Source: Rhizophagus sp. LPA8_4_AMF (Eukaryota; Glomeromycota; Glomeromycetes; Glomerales; Glomeraceae). Taken from it: 28,565 nt of DNA. The DNA is taken from NCBI GenBank assembly GCA_021464525.1, contig JADRCO010000667.1, positions 1 through 28,565 on the forward strand, written 5' to 3'. Under the pieces are notes generated by a model that did no database searches, was not told the DNA's origin, and saw only the letters and a program-made list of their open reading frames with translations. Each line of letters opens with the position of its first letter. Position 1 is the stretch's first letter. The position numbers and the translations under genes are program-made. This document shows, piece by piece, positions 11,706 to 21,712 of the stretch.

Positions 11706-12469
11706 TTAACCATCTTCAATATAGTTCGCTAGCTCGGAGAACAACTCCTGGCTGATCTGTTGCTCCTCATATTTTGATAGCTTGCATACAAGCACCTTAT
11801 TCTCACTTCGAAAATAGCATTTTTTCTCATCTTCCAATTTTTTGATTGACGTACAATTTTCCCCGAGAATTGTGATCTCATGATCCGTGTGTTGTTCCAG
11901 TTCTCGATTTTTTTTTTTACCGCCGCGGTCGTCACCGGCTATTGATTAAAAAAAAAATTGGTTATATAAGTATTAAATCAAAATTAGATTTTTGGATTGA
12001 CTAATATACTTACGCGGCTTGGTAGATTCCAATGGAATGAAGAACTCGATAATCAAGCGTTCTCTCCTCCATTTTGATGATATGTCATTATAAAGGTTGC
12101 CGAAAATATTCGTCAATTCGACGTCCGTGGATTTTATTTTTTTCCATAACGATGAAGAAATCCGCGAAATATCTTTTCGCTCGTAATGGAAGTTGAGGGT
12201 GACCAGACATTTCTGCACTGGTCTGCGAAAGATTAGAAAGATCGTGGGTGGTTTTTTACTTCCTGGCTATAGTCAAAAATATGTTAGTAGAATTCAAAGT
12301 ATCTGCTTACTGTGGATAAGTATGTGTCTAACAATTTAAATACCTTGGACGTTCTGAGCACTTCTGCGATAGTCGGAATTATAAAGAGTGTAAACGCCCC
12401 GGAAATGCAGAAGAGATATTGGCCATTATTTTTATATAACTCTGCTTCAGGCAATAAGTTGGCGGCCAT
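11706..12469 (-). CDS. divergent HMG-box protein, MATA-HMG-like (copy B)
   Basis: Three exons on the minus strand: 12344-12469, 12014-12266 and 11706-11938, with introns of 77 bp (phase 0) and 75 bp (phase 1), matching copy A. The product is 203 aa, starting MAANLLPEAELY. The HMG box spans about residues 46-110 (KKPPTIFLIFRR, RKDISRISSSLWKK, SKWRR). By hand count about 60% of residues in the exon-2 segment match copy A. Residues around 137-141 form a Lys-rich run (GGKKKNR) encoded by an A11 tract, and the tail 174-203 (KVLVCKLSKYEEQQISQELF onward) matches copy A. The N-terminus is eight residues shorter than in A. All three exons are open and in phase, so the gene looks functional. Likely a nuclear DNA-binding regulator; targets unknown. 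The A11 tract is the likeliest place for an assembly error. Confidence 0.8.
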
Positions 12470-15400
12470 CTTTTTTCTTTAGTTGATGGATCGAAAGAAA
12501 TAAAAAACAGTGATGGAAGAGTATATGGTAATTATGGTAATTTCAAATTAGCAAAGATGGGAGAAGTTGGGTAAGGTAAAACCAAGTTCGTAAATTGTAT
12601 AATTATATACGGCAGCTTACTCGCAGGAGTAATTGGGGAAAGTACTCGCTCGTACTATCTAGAGATTTCGAATATTGATTTAATTCAAAAAATGAGGGAG
12701 AAAATTTTCGATTCTTTTTATAATTAAAAAAAAAAACAAAGACATTATTTATTACAATGACATTACTTTTTTACTCCTATAAGTTTAAAGTACTTAAAGT
12801 CACTTATTTTTTAGTTTTTAGGAGGATCTTATAAATTAATCGGAGTTTGTTAACAAATCAGACATAGCATATGAAAGAAATTTTGATCACAAAGAGAAAC
12901 ATCAATCTATAATTATAATAATAAAAATTTATTATAATGAAAGATTACGCTTTAGACCTTTTACGAATGCATTTTTTAAATATTTTTTTTTAAGTTAATT
13001 ATAGTTTTCTGTTTCAATTGAAATGTATGTAAAAGTAAATATAATAAAGTAAAGGATATTTAAAATATTATTATTATATTTTAATGATAATAATAATAAT
13101 TGTTTATGTATATATAAAAACACTTTAGTATTATAACATCAAATCGCATTCTTAATAATTAGTTCAAAATCGGGACAACACGTTTGTTTGTGATACTTGT
13201 CGATTAAAGAGAAAGAATAAAGGAAATAACCATTACTATCTATAACTTATTAATGAAAAATGATCGAATATTATTTAAATTACTCAAATGATCTAATTTT
13301 TTTTATACATACGAATTAATCCTATTTTTTCCATGTTATCGTTCGTTGTTAAATAAATTGATTTTTAACTTTGATTGGTAAGGAATTTATAGATTTGGAC
13401 TTTCAAATTTTGAATTGTTAGGTAAAAACAATAAAAACTGACGGTATAAAATATTTATAACTGGAATGTATGATGACTTCATCTTTTTGAAAGAAAATGA
13501 TTTACGGATCATTGGAACCATATTACTCGTATTTGTATATCAAAGGATCCCTAATGATATTGGGAAAACTTATTTTCCGGGAAGAAAATAAATAAACAAA
13601 TATTTATTAATATGGTCTAATCAGTTTTTTCTGTTCTTTGATAAGTGATCAAAAAGGAAAAGTATTGAATGAATCACCATTACCCAAGAATTTTTGAAAT
13701 GATGATGATCAATATGATGCAATGTAATGTAATATCGCATCCCTTAGAGTGATTCTTGAGAAATAGATAATTTCCGGAATACGTTCCGAGCGATCATAAT
13801 AAAGTTAAAATTATATTTATTTTAATATTTGAATTTTATTATTTATTATTTATTTATTTGTTATATTTATTTTTTATATCGGAAAGAATATTTTAAGGAA
13901 TAAATTTTTATGAATCGTCAGAATTTTCGTTAAATAAACCGGATTATTAAATCCGCTTATTTATCATAATGTAAGGAGATGTTTGTACCACTTTAAATTT
14001 CAACTTTTCCAAATTAGTAGATTAGTAATAAAGAGTAACAAAAGTACAATAGTAATAATAGTAAAAATAAACTTCGAACACAATCCTTGAACGAATGGAT
14101 CGTTCTGGACATGGAATTTAGAATTTTGCTCAGCCCCGTCATTATGATTTTTTTTATATTATTAATTCACGATTTTCTTTTCCGTTAAGAAAGAAGTTAA
14201 CAGATCATGCATATCTTCATTGTTTAAATTTGAAGAAGCAAAAATCTGTCGATTTTTTAAAATGAAAATTTTAATATGAAATAACAATAAATAATTGATA
14301 AATTCGGTTCGAATATATATATATACTGTATATACTTTTTTTATTATTGTTATCATTGTATGAGAAAATTGGTTGATGATAATAAGACTAACCTAATTTG
14401 GATTATATATGCTTTATATGTAAGAAAAATGACTTGAGGGTAAGAAAGAAATTTGTCTCATCCGTATTTATTGAATTTTTACATGTACGGTTAATTATCA
14501 AATTGATACGTCATATCAGTATATCTGATATGTTTAAAGCTGAGAACTGCTATATTTAGATAAGATTACACATAAACACTAAGATATCATTATAATATTG
14601 ACATTTACAGATGCACATTGAATTTAACGTTACACGTGAGGATAACATTGCGCAAGTGCATATAATAAGTATTTTGAAGATTAAAGAGAGAAGTTTTAAA
14701 ATAATTAAGTTTTAGAATGACACATTGAAGATATAAACATAATAAGAAATCTTAATAACATGTATGTTAATGTGTGTTTTATTGGAAGAATCATTGTTGA
14801 ATTACTATCGTGCATATAAGGCGTATTCTGAGTTCTCCATCTAGCCATTTTAATAACCGTTATTGGAAGTGTTAAAAAATCTATAAATAAGGATATAAAA
14901 TGAACGGCACGTGTATTAGCTAAGCAACGGTAACAATGCTATTGTAGATAAATTAAGCAAGGTACCATATTACTCTTTATATAATCACTTGACCATATGA
15001 TCAACATAAGGGCTGTGTGGCCTTTCAATATACAAATAAGCTGTGCAAAAAAAAGCATGATACGAATGTAATCCAAATTTTATTTATCATTTTGTTACTG
15101 ATAATGTAAACATTATCGCATACCATCCCTGAAATAAATGAAGAAGATATCATTGTCAATTCGAATTTATCATAAATTAACGCATTTACGTTCTAGTCAA
15201 TAAGTTACAGTAACTGAAGTTGCTAGAAATCCCAATTTCAAACCTAATAACAAATAATATATTTGTTAAATATTTAAATAATAAAATTTTCTTGATGTAT
15301 TCGTTTCCAAGAAGTACACTAGTTATACCTCTCTGGTTACAATTCGTGACGGTTGTACGGTATTTCTGTTAATGGATCTATGATTAACATTCATCCTCTT

Positions 15401-15720
15401 GGACATTCTAAATACAAATTCGATCTTTTACTTTTATCTGGTAATCAAATTTTATAATTATGAACTTACTTTTACTTAATGTCTAGACAGAAATGCAATA
15501 TCATGTTGGTTGTGTTTGTAAGTTTTGCAGGTTATTTCATTCTCCCTTGTCTCATATGACTCTCATATGTAATATCAAACCTTCCAGGTTTTTTTGGGCA
15601 ATTTACCTCTTTTTGCGAGATATTCATTTCAGTTTCAGTTAGTATACTATATAGGCGATAATAATGATAACAGTAACTAACTTATATACTTTTTTATTTA
15701 ATATTTCCTTCTTCTAGTAT
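12470..15720. other. 5' flank of HMG gene B, conserved in blocks with unit A
   Basis: No gene is supported. It matches 5855-9250 in ordered blocks. The minus-strand frame 14162-14356 is low-complexity, with no counterpart in unit A. About 100 bp near 12580-12690 is specific to this copy. Confidence 0.6.
13717..13791. promoter_or_regulatory. conserved non-coding block upstream of HMG gene B
   Basis: Counterpart of 7008-7081. GATGCAATGTAATGTAA is followed by ATCGCATC, then AGATAATTTCCGGA and a TTCCGAG half-site. It lies about 1.25 kb upstream of the start codon, a distance close to that in copy A. Function is inferred only from conservation. Confidence 0.35.
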
Positions 15721-17388
15721 CAATTAACTGAAATCTCTCCGTACATTTACTTGCAATATCTTTATAAAGAATGTTTATTGTAAAATATTGAAAATATATC
15801 GTGAAACTTTTTTTAATATCAATATTATACAAGTAAAATAAATGTTTGTGAGTAGATCGGAAAGAAATGCAAGTCATACGCTGTCGATATTTTTATTCAA
15901 ATGATTGTTGCACTTAATTTAACTTAATTAGCTCAGTTATTTCGGATTTAATATCAGATGAATAACCGTCAAAGTACGAATTTTGCGTAATTTACGGTCA
16001 CATGTATGTTTTCTGAATCTAGGATTTCATGGTGTGATGACTGATGACCTAAAAAGTGGGGTGATTTAGACAAAAAAGTGCGGGTTTTAATTCTGACCGG
16101 ATTTAGTGTAATTTCGGTTGGAAAAAGAATTAGAATCATAAATTTATTTAAGGCCACTCCAACTTGATTCTTCATTTAACATTACCCCTCCGGCCCTCCC
16201 CTCCCAGTTTTCAGAAAAATGGGAGAAAATAATACATATATATAATGTAGGTCGGAATTATTGGCGGGAGTCAAAAAAAAATTCCAAATCACACGACATG
16301 TATATTGCTACTTATAAACTCCTGGCCGAAATTATAATAATTCAGGTCATGCTTTTTGTCCCCCCCCCCAGATTGTGATTCCTCTGTTATGTTAAACGAA
16401 GAATTGGCCTAATTTGGGTAAATAATGAATCATATGATCATTAATCAATCAATTTCAATTTACTGAAAAATACGGAAAGTGTGAAAAAATAGCAAGGGCG
16501 AAAAAATGTGATCGTTCCATCCTGGACACCTTAGTTCATGAGAAGAGCTTCGTAGCTTTTGTTTGAAAGGTAGGTCTACAAATAAAGTTTCTGAATTTAC
16601 TAGTAGTTAAAGAACGAGCTAAGTAATTAAGGCTCGTATATAATGTTCTTTATACCATTTAACTAAATGTTATTTATGATTTTCCGATTCAATGAACAAA
16701 TAGAAAAATCGACTGAATCTGCAATATGGATAATTAAAAAAAAAGGCGAAATGACCTTGAATAGATTATTTGGATTATGGTAAAAGGTTTAGGATATGAC
16801 GACATGAAACTACGTAAATATACAATATTTTTGCATTAGTGTAAGAGAATGACGAAAGAAGTAGTAGTATTTGGAGATCTTTTTACTGTGGAACTTACTA
16901 GCATTATAAAAACGGGCAAGATTTATAGTTTCTATTCTTTCTTTGAAATATTTGAATTTTCTTTTAATATATTATAAATCAATTTTAATTTTTCTTAGAT
17001 TTTTCAAAATATCGACAAATTCGAATTTCGAGATTCTTCGATCGAATAATAATAGTTGCAAATGGAAATTCTGGCTAGATTAATCGATTCCTCATTAAAG
17101 CTAGTCGCGCATAATGTCTTAAAAAATCTCGATTATTTTGAAATTCATTCGTACGTTATCAATGAAAGCTTGCTTCGAGAATTTCGGAGATGTACTTCAA
17201 AGTGATGGTGATGGTATTTGGAAATGTGCCGTGTCATATAGCACAAAAAAATCATAATCACATATTATTTATGTTATATAACACGTTACATAACGGTTAT
17301 ATATGTTATATAAGTGTTATATGCCCATTTATAATGGTATAGTTTGTGCAGAATATTAATTTTTAGATGTAGATAATTCGCCCTATTA
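15721..17388. other. intergenic stretch with no gene seen
   Basis: No coding model is supported. The minus-strand frame 15969-16175 begins MKNQVGVALNKF and has no recognised domain. It lies beside GC-richer patches (CCCTCCGGCCCTCCCCTCC at 16184-16202 and a C run near 16362) that look like decayed repeat sequence. An AT-rich palindromic patch lies at 17241-17350. Confidence 0.5.
17241..17350. repeat. AT-rich palindromic patch
   Basis: GCACAAA (17241-17247) and TTTGTGC (17344-17350) bracket 110 bp containing repeated TGTTATATAA strings in both orientations and a CGTTACATAACGG core. This could be a degraded foldback. It lies 37 bp outside the left end of the Tc1/mariner-like element. Low complexity makes chance pairing a real possibility. 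Confidence 0.3.
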
Positions 17389-17414
17389 CAGTCCTCGTCG
17401 AAAATAATGGCGGT
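17389..17414 (+). repeat. left terminal inverted repeat of the Tc1/mariner-like element
   Basis: Begins CAGTCCTCG and ends AATAATGGCGGT, directly preceded by TA. It pairs with 18199-18223 with one indel and a few mismatches. Confidence 0.7.
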
Positions 17415-18198
17415 GGGAATGTCACTTATTGGTTTGAACGTAAGAATAACATTTTTGACCTAATATTTGTAAAGCTTCAGAATATATTATTTTTTAAAAA
17501 AAAATAAAAAAAAAAGAAATTTTATTATTATTTTATGCTCAATTATCTCAATGGGTTAAAAAGTAATAAATTTAATAAAAATGGCGCTTAAGTAAAATAA
17601 AATTTATTAAAATGTGCAAAATCCTACAAAAAAATTTTTGAGCAAAATATTATTACTATGGTAGCATTTTTTAAATCATATTAATTTGTCGCTGAGAAAT
17701 GTGAACAACTATTTTTACATTCAAGATCCTGCATAATAATTAACTTTAACCTTCATTTCTTGCCATCTATAGGTCAGATTTCCATTGCTAGATTCCCTGT
17801 GAAAGCACAATTTAACTGGTAATATTTTGGACTCTATATACTGTCTTTGAAAGTAGTTAGCTTTTTATGTACAAGAATTTGATTTTTATTGTCCGGTTCG
17901 CCGCACACTGAAATTTTGTGCAGTCCATCATTTAAGCAGCACGTCAGATGGATTCCAATGATAGTGATTTTGTGGAAATCTGATTACTGGATAATTACTG
18001 GATAGCGAGAAAATAGAGAAATCATTAAAAAATTAGATATAAAATGAAAGTTAACAGATTAATTAAATGTAGGTTATTTTGAGTCATACTCTGACGGCTA
18101 TACCTAATAAAATATATGTATTTTCATCCCTCTTTCAGAATATAAAGAAAATTTCGTATTTAATTCTAATTTTTTTTTCATAACATTAATTAAAACTG

Positions 18199-18223
18199 AC
18201 CGCCATTATTTTCGCCAAGATTG
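18199..18223 (-). repeat. right terminal inverted repeat of the Tc1/mariner-like element
   Basis: Plus-strand reading begins ACCGCCATTATT and ends AAGATTG, directly followed by TA. The inner 16 bases are a perfect reverse complement of the left end. Confidence 0.7.
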
Positions 18224-18761
18224 TAATCATTCTTAGCCTTCATTAGCCTGCTTTTTTTGCTAATCGTAATCATCTCGCATTTATTATCCACATTTCTATA
18301 GAAATTCACCATCCTGAAAAGAAATATAATTAAGTAGAGCTAACGATGATTAAATTTCAATATAGGAGAATTATCCTTATTAACTGGGACCTTAACTTTC
18401 TTACTGAAGATTTTCATCATTAGGTGATAAGATTGAGATTGGATTTCAATTTGTCATTTAATCCAATTTTATTTTTGATCTAAGAGTAACAATCTCTATA
18501 TCATCTTCGATCTATGGTTGATGTCTTTTCTTCATAAATACCTATATATCAAGATTATTTTCCTTTATATTAGTATTAAAGCAAATGCAAAATCACTTAG
18601 ATTATGGAAATTAAGGATTACAAAGATTACGTATCAGTCAATTCTACAGTAGTTGTGACTCACTTGTGCCATTTCAATTTGTACTAAATAAGCAGAATTA
18701 TGGCAATTAAATCTAACAATTAGGAGTTTATAATATTAGAGAAATTAAATTAGTCAACTTC

Positions 18762-18889
18762 ATAAATGCACCCACTATATATACTCTCCACAAAAGCATT
18801 CTTTAGCCCGCGTCCCAAGCTTATATGCTTTATAATTTTTTTACTCTATAAATGCATACCCTCTTTAAATGCGCTCCCTGTAAATATTT
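18762..18889. repeat. degenerate repeat of an AAATGC-pyrimidine motif
   Basis: ATAAATGCACCC, ATAAATGCATACCCTC and TTAAATGCGCTCCC recur over about 130 bp, with a related GCCCGCGTCCC string between. The copies are irregularly spaced. This may be the eroded remains of a tandem repeat. Confidence 0.3.
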
Positions 18890-19920
18890 AATCCGTAATT
18901 TCTGTAAAAATCCCTGAATACGATACATTTATGGAAATAATAACATGGAATAAAAAACACGGAATAAATTTTTTTATAGGGGCTATTTTGAAAAAATATA
19001 TATTGTCCCACATTCGACTATAACATAAAAATTAATATTCGATATCCAGATATTCGGATATTATACAGACTTTAATCAGGTACAGGGGCAGTGGCATAAT
19101 ATTAAGTGTACCCGTAAAGATTTTAAATATGTAACCTGAGATTTTCCTCGTCTTCTAAAATATTTAGCTAATATTTTATTACCCTTACGAAAATGTAATT
19201 TATTAAAACTTTGTCAATCATCAGCTTTAGCAATCTACAGTTCTTCTGAATGATTATCAGGGCTTAAGGAAAGGTTCTTCAGTCATCCTCTCTTACCAAT
19301 TTTTGAAACGACGTTGTCTTTCCACTTTATTTTTAATAAAATATGCAGGAAATATACAGATGACTTTTAGTGTTCTTTTATTTATTATTAGTATTCAATA
19401 GGCGAAATACTGTGAACACGTGTAAATATTATACTCGATCTTAATTGTCTAGACATCCTTGTGTATCTCCGCTTCGGGCAAATAATCTAAAAAAAGTGAT
19501 GATCTTTGAAAAATAATTAATTCAGTAAAATTAAAAGATGTTCTTTATGTGCTTTATTATCTAAGACATGAGAAAATATTATATATACAGTACATTACAT
19601 CATCCTTAATCTCACCCCTTATATCAAATTTTGACTATATCTAATATATATTAATTATTAATTATTTGATTAAAGTAACGTACATATATATATGTATGAT
19701 ATATAGAACATAATCGAATAATCGATCATGTTCCCACAAATCATTTACTTTTTCGTCCGATTATAAGATGGTCCCGAGATTGCTTTTTTTATCATTTCCG
19801 AAATTTTTTTTTTTAATAACCGAAATTAACATTAGATCGGGTTAAAAGCATCTTAATTTTAATTTTTTTTTTTTTTGCCGCGCCCATAGCCCCATAATAA
19901 GTCATGTTTTTTCGTTTCAT

Positions 19921-19955
19921 CAAAAAAAAAAAAAAAAAAAAAAAAAAATTAAAAA

Positions 19956-20028
<73 letters not shown>
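19921..20028. repeat. poly-A / poly-T low-complexity tract
   Basis: About 108 bases consist almost only of A and T homopolymers, including an A run of about 31 bases directly preceded by 13 T bases (19985-19997). On the minus strand this is a T/A tract about 130 bp downstream of the stop of the membrane-protein gene. Its true length is doubtful because such runs assemble poorly. Confidence 0.8.
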
Positions 20029-20031
<3 letters not shown>

Positions 20032-20156
20032 AAATTGCAACAAACAATTAACAGTTAAAAAAAAAAAACTTTTTTAAATTACAATAAACAATTAGAAAAA
20101 AATATGTATATAAAATTGATTGGCAGTAACCAGTACTGCTTTCTTTGTCATTCAGG

Positions 20157-21659
20157 TTATTCAGACTTTGAATTATTATTATTTGAATTATTTGAATTAT
20201 TTGAATTATTGACAGAGGAAGTCGGTGAATCTCGGTAATTTATTATTGTACTATTAATCAAAATTTTTTTTAAGAAAGATAAAACTGTTAACCGGGTTGT
20301 CATAATTAATAAATGATATTAACAAAAATTTCCGTGATCTTAATGAAATACTTACTAATAAATCAAAAAACTTTCAACAAGCAATGCGATTACCGGGAAG
20401 GAAACATATTGAATCCAATAATAAAACACATTCCATCCAAAATAATAAATTGAATTGGTTCTATACGAAACACTCATAATGACATATATAATTGCTTGAG
20501 AAAGTAATCCACCAAACATCGCCATTACAGGTGTAGTTATCTACATAGATAGAATATTAATACGATATAAGAAATAAATAAATATATAAATGATATATAA
20601 TATACATAAAGAACAATAATTACATTTCTGGCACTCTTTTTGATACTTTCTACTTGACTGTTATTGGTAATCCCCGATGAAATGTGACGATCTTCTATTA
20701 CTTTAATATAACTCTTTATTACAGCCATTAACTTATACCAAAAGTATGTTAACACCAAAACGTATATTACTTCCCAAATTACAAAAGCAATATAATGTGC
20801 TGCATAATAGTAATTTGCTGCTTCGATATCATTCCTATCAGCATAATCTCCTGTTAATGAAGCTAGTGGAAACCACGCGACTATTGGTAACAAAAATAAT
20901 ATTATTCCAATAATGTCGACAAAAACTATATTTGGTCCATTTTTTTTACATAAGAGTTCATAATTCTCGTTAAACTGTACGTTTGGTGTTGCATAAACTA
21001 ATAAAGAATTAGAAAGTTATTATTATAAAGAATCAAAGAAAGAAATCATTTGTTTTTTTTAATTAATATGAATTATTTATAATTTACCTATACTAATGGT
21101 ATAAAGTATAGCGACTGATGCCGCCACGACATTTGTCGTTATATTACCAACTGTTAATATTTTAAAAAAGTTCAATAAAGTTTCTTTTACACATAAAACG
21201 TTTAAAATTTGTCAAAAAAATCTTACGTTCGGCCGCTTTGACATTAGGATACAATTCAACTTCCAAAGCAATCAGATGAAATGCTTCAACTAAAAAAAAA
21301 GGGAATTTAACCTCTAATAATTTCGCTGTGACAAAATATCAAAAATATCCAAACTTACGAGACATATATGAAATCACCAACAAGTGATATGAATGCATAG
21401 GTTTGGGTCTTATCCATCCTCTATCATTGGTAGCAGACAAGAAGAACGGTTGCTTCCTAATTTTAATAAGATATATCAAAAGTCCAACGGCCATAATTGT
21501 TGCCAATATACATATTGTTGCCAATATCTTTCCAGTAATAACATAAAATTCACTATGTTCACATTCATATATGTTTACGCGGAAATCGCAAGAGCAAATT
21601 TCTTCTCCATTTTCTGTTTTTCTACACACAAGAGTGAAATTATTTAAAAGACGAACCAT
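20157..21659 (-). CDS. seven-transmembrane protein with Cys-rich N-terminus
   Basis: Six exons: 21359-21659, 21227-21289, 21088-21150, 20624-20997, 20356-20540 and 20157-20250; GT-AG introns of 69, 76, 90, 83 and 105 bp, phases 1, 1, 1, 0 and 2. The product is 359 aa. Residues 1-38 form a short ectodomain with NFT (N7, a glycosylation sequon) and Cys 12, 22, 24 and 33. Seven hydrophobic segments follow, beginning ITGKILATICILATI (about 41-65); later ones include NVVAASVAILYTISI, DIIGIILFLLPIVAWF, HYIAFVIWEVIYVLVL and the last before residue 328. A basic loop, RKQPFF, follows the first segment. The tail is Asn/Ser-rich (NNS repeats), ending SKSE. The layout resembles a G-protein-coupled or other seven-pass receptor, but I recognise no named family or ligand. 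The final exon is inferred: GTAAGT overlaps an in-frame TAG, so an unspliced form would stop there. Confidence 0.75.
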
Positions 21660-21703
21660 ATTTGAAGTTAGGATTACTTTAAGCGAAGATAGAAAAAGCT
21701 AAC

Positions 21704-21712
21704 TTATATATA
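21704..21712 (-). promoter_or_regulatory. candidate TATA box of the membrane-protein gene
   Basis: On the minus strand this reads TATATATAA, about 45 bp upstream of the start codon at 21659. That spacing would leave a short 5' leader. In such AT-rich DNA a chance match is possible. Confidence 0.35.

Larger units (their letters stand above)
10412..15720. repeat. segmental tandem duplication, unit B
   Basis: Second copy of the segment at 2920-9250, same orientation. It carries HMG gene B and lacks the CACTA remnant of unit A. Similarity is best around the HMG gene and falls to short islands towards both edges, so boundaries are approximate. Confidence 0.8.
17389..18223 (-). mobile_element. Tc1/mariner-like DNA transposon, degenerate, 835 bp
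   Basis: Inverted ends of 26 bp (17389-17414) and 25 bp (18199-18223) share the inner 16 bases (CGAAAATAATGGCGGT read inward from each end) and differ at a few outer positions. The dinucleotide TA flanks both sides (17387-17388 and 18224-18225), as expected for the TA target duplication of the Tc1/mariner superfamily. Inside, on the minus strand, split frames give scraps resembling a Tc1 transposase: SVRRTGQ near 17895, IDGK near 17767, and YCRIL-like LCRILNVKIVV near 17700-17740. At 835 bp it is shorter than the roughly 1.3 kb or more of complete elements. It is non-autonomous and old. Confidence 0.65.
18224..20156. other. intergenic stretch with no gene seen
   Basis: No open frame with a recognisable product is present on either strand. 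The content is AT-rich with a degenerate AAATGC repeat patch (18762-18889) and a long poly-A/poly-T tract (19921-20028) near the 3' end of the membrane-protein gene. Confidence 0.6.

Noticed and set aside
15969-16175. Minus-strand frame of 68 codons beside GC-rich patches
   Set aside because: No domain seen; the neighbourhood looks like eroded repeat sequence rather than a gene.
16495-16531. String GGGCGAAAAAATGTG running to CCTGGACACC that resembles a transposon end
   Set aside because: No inverted partner could be found by eye in the window, so no element can be bounded.
21393-21647. Plus-strand frame of 84 codons
   Set aside because: It is the antisense shadow of exon 1 of the seven-pass membrane protein.
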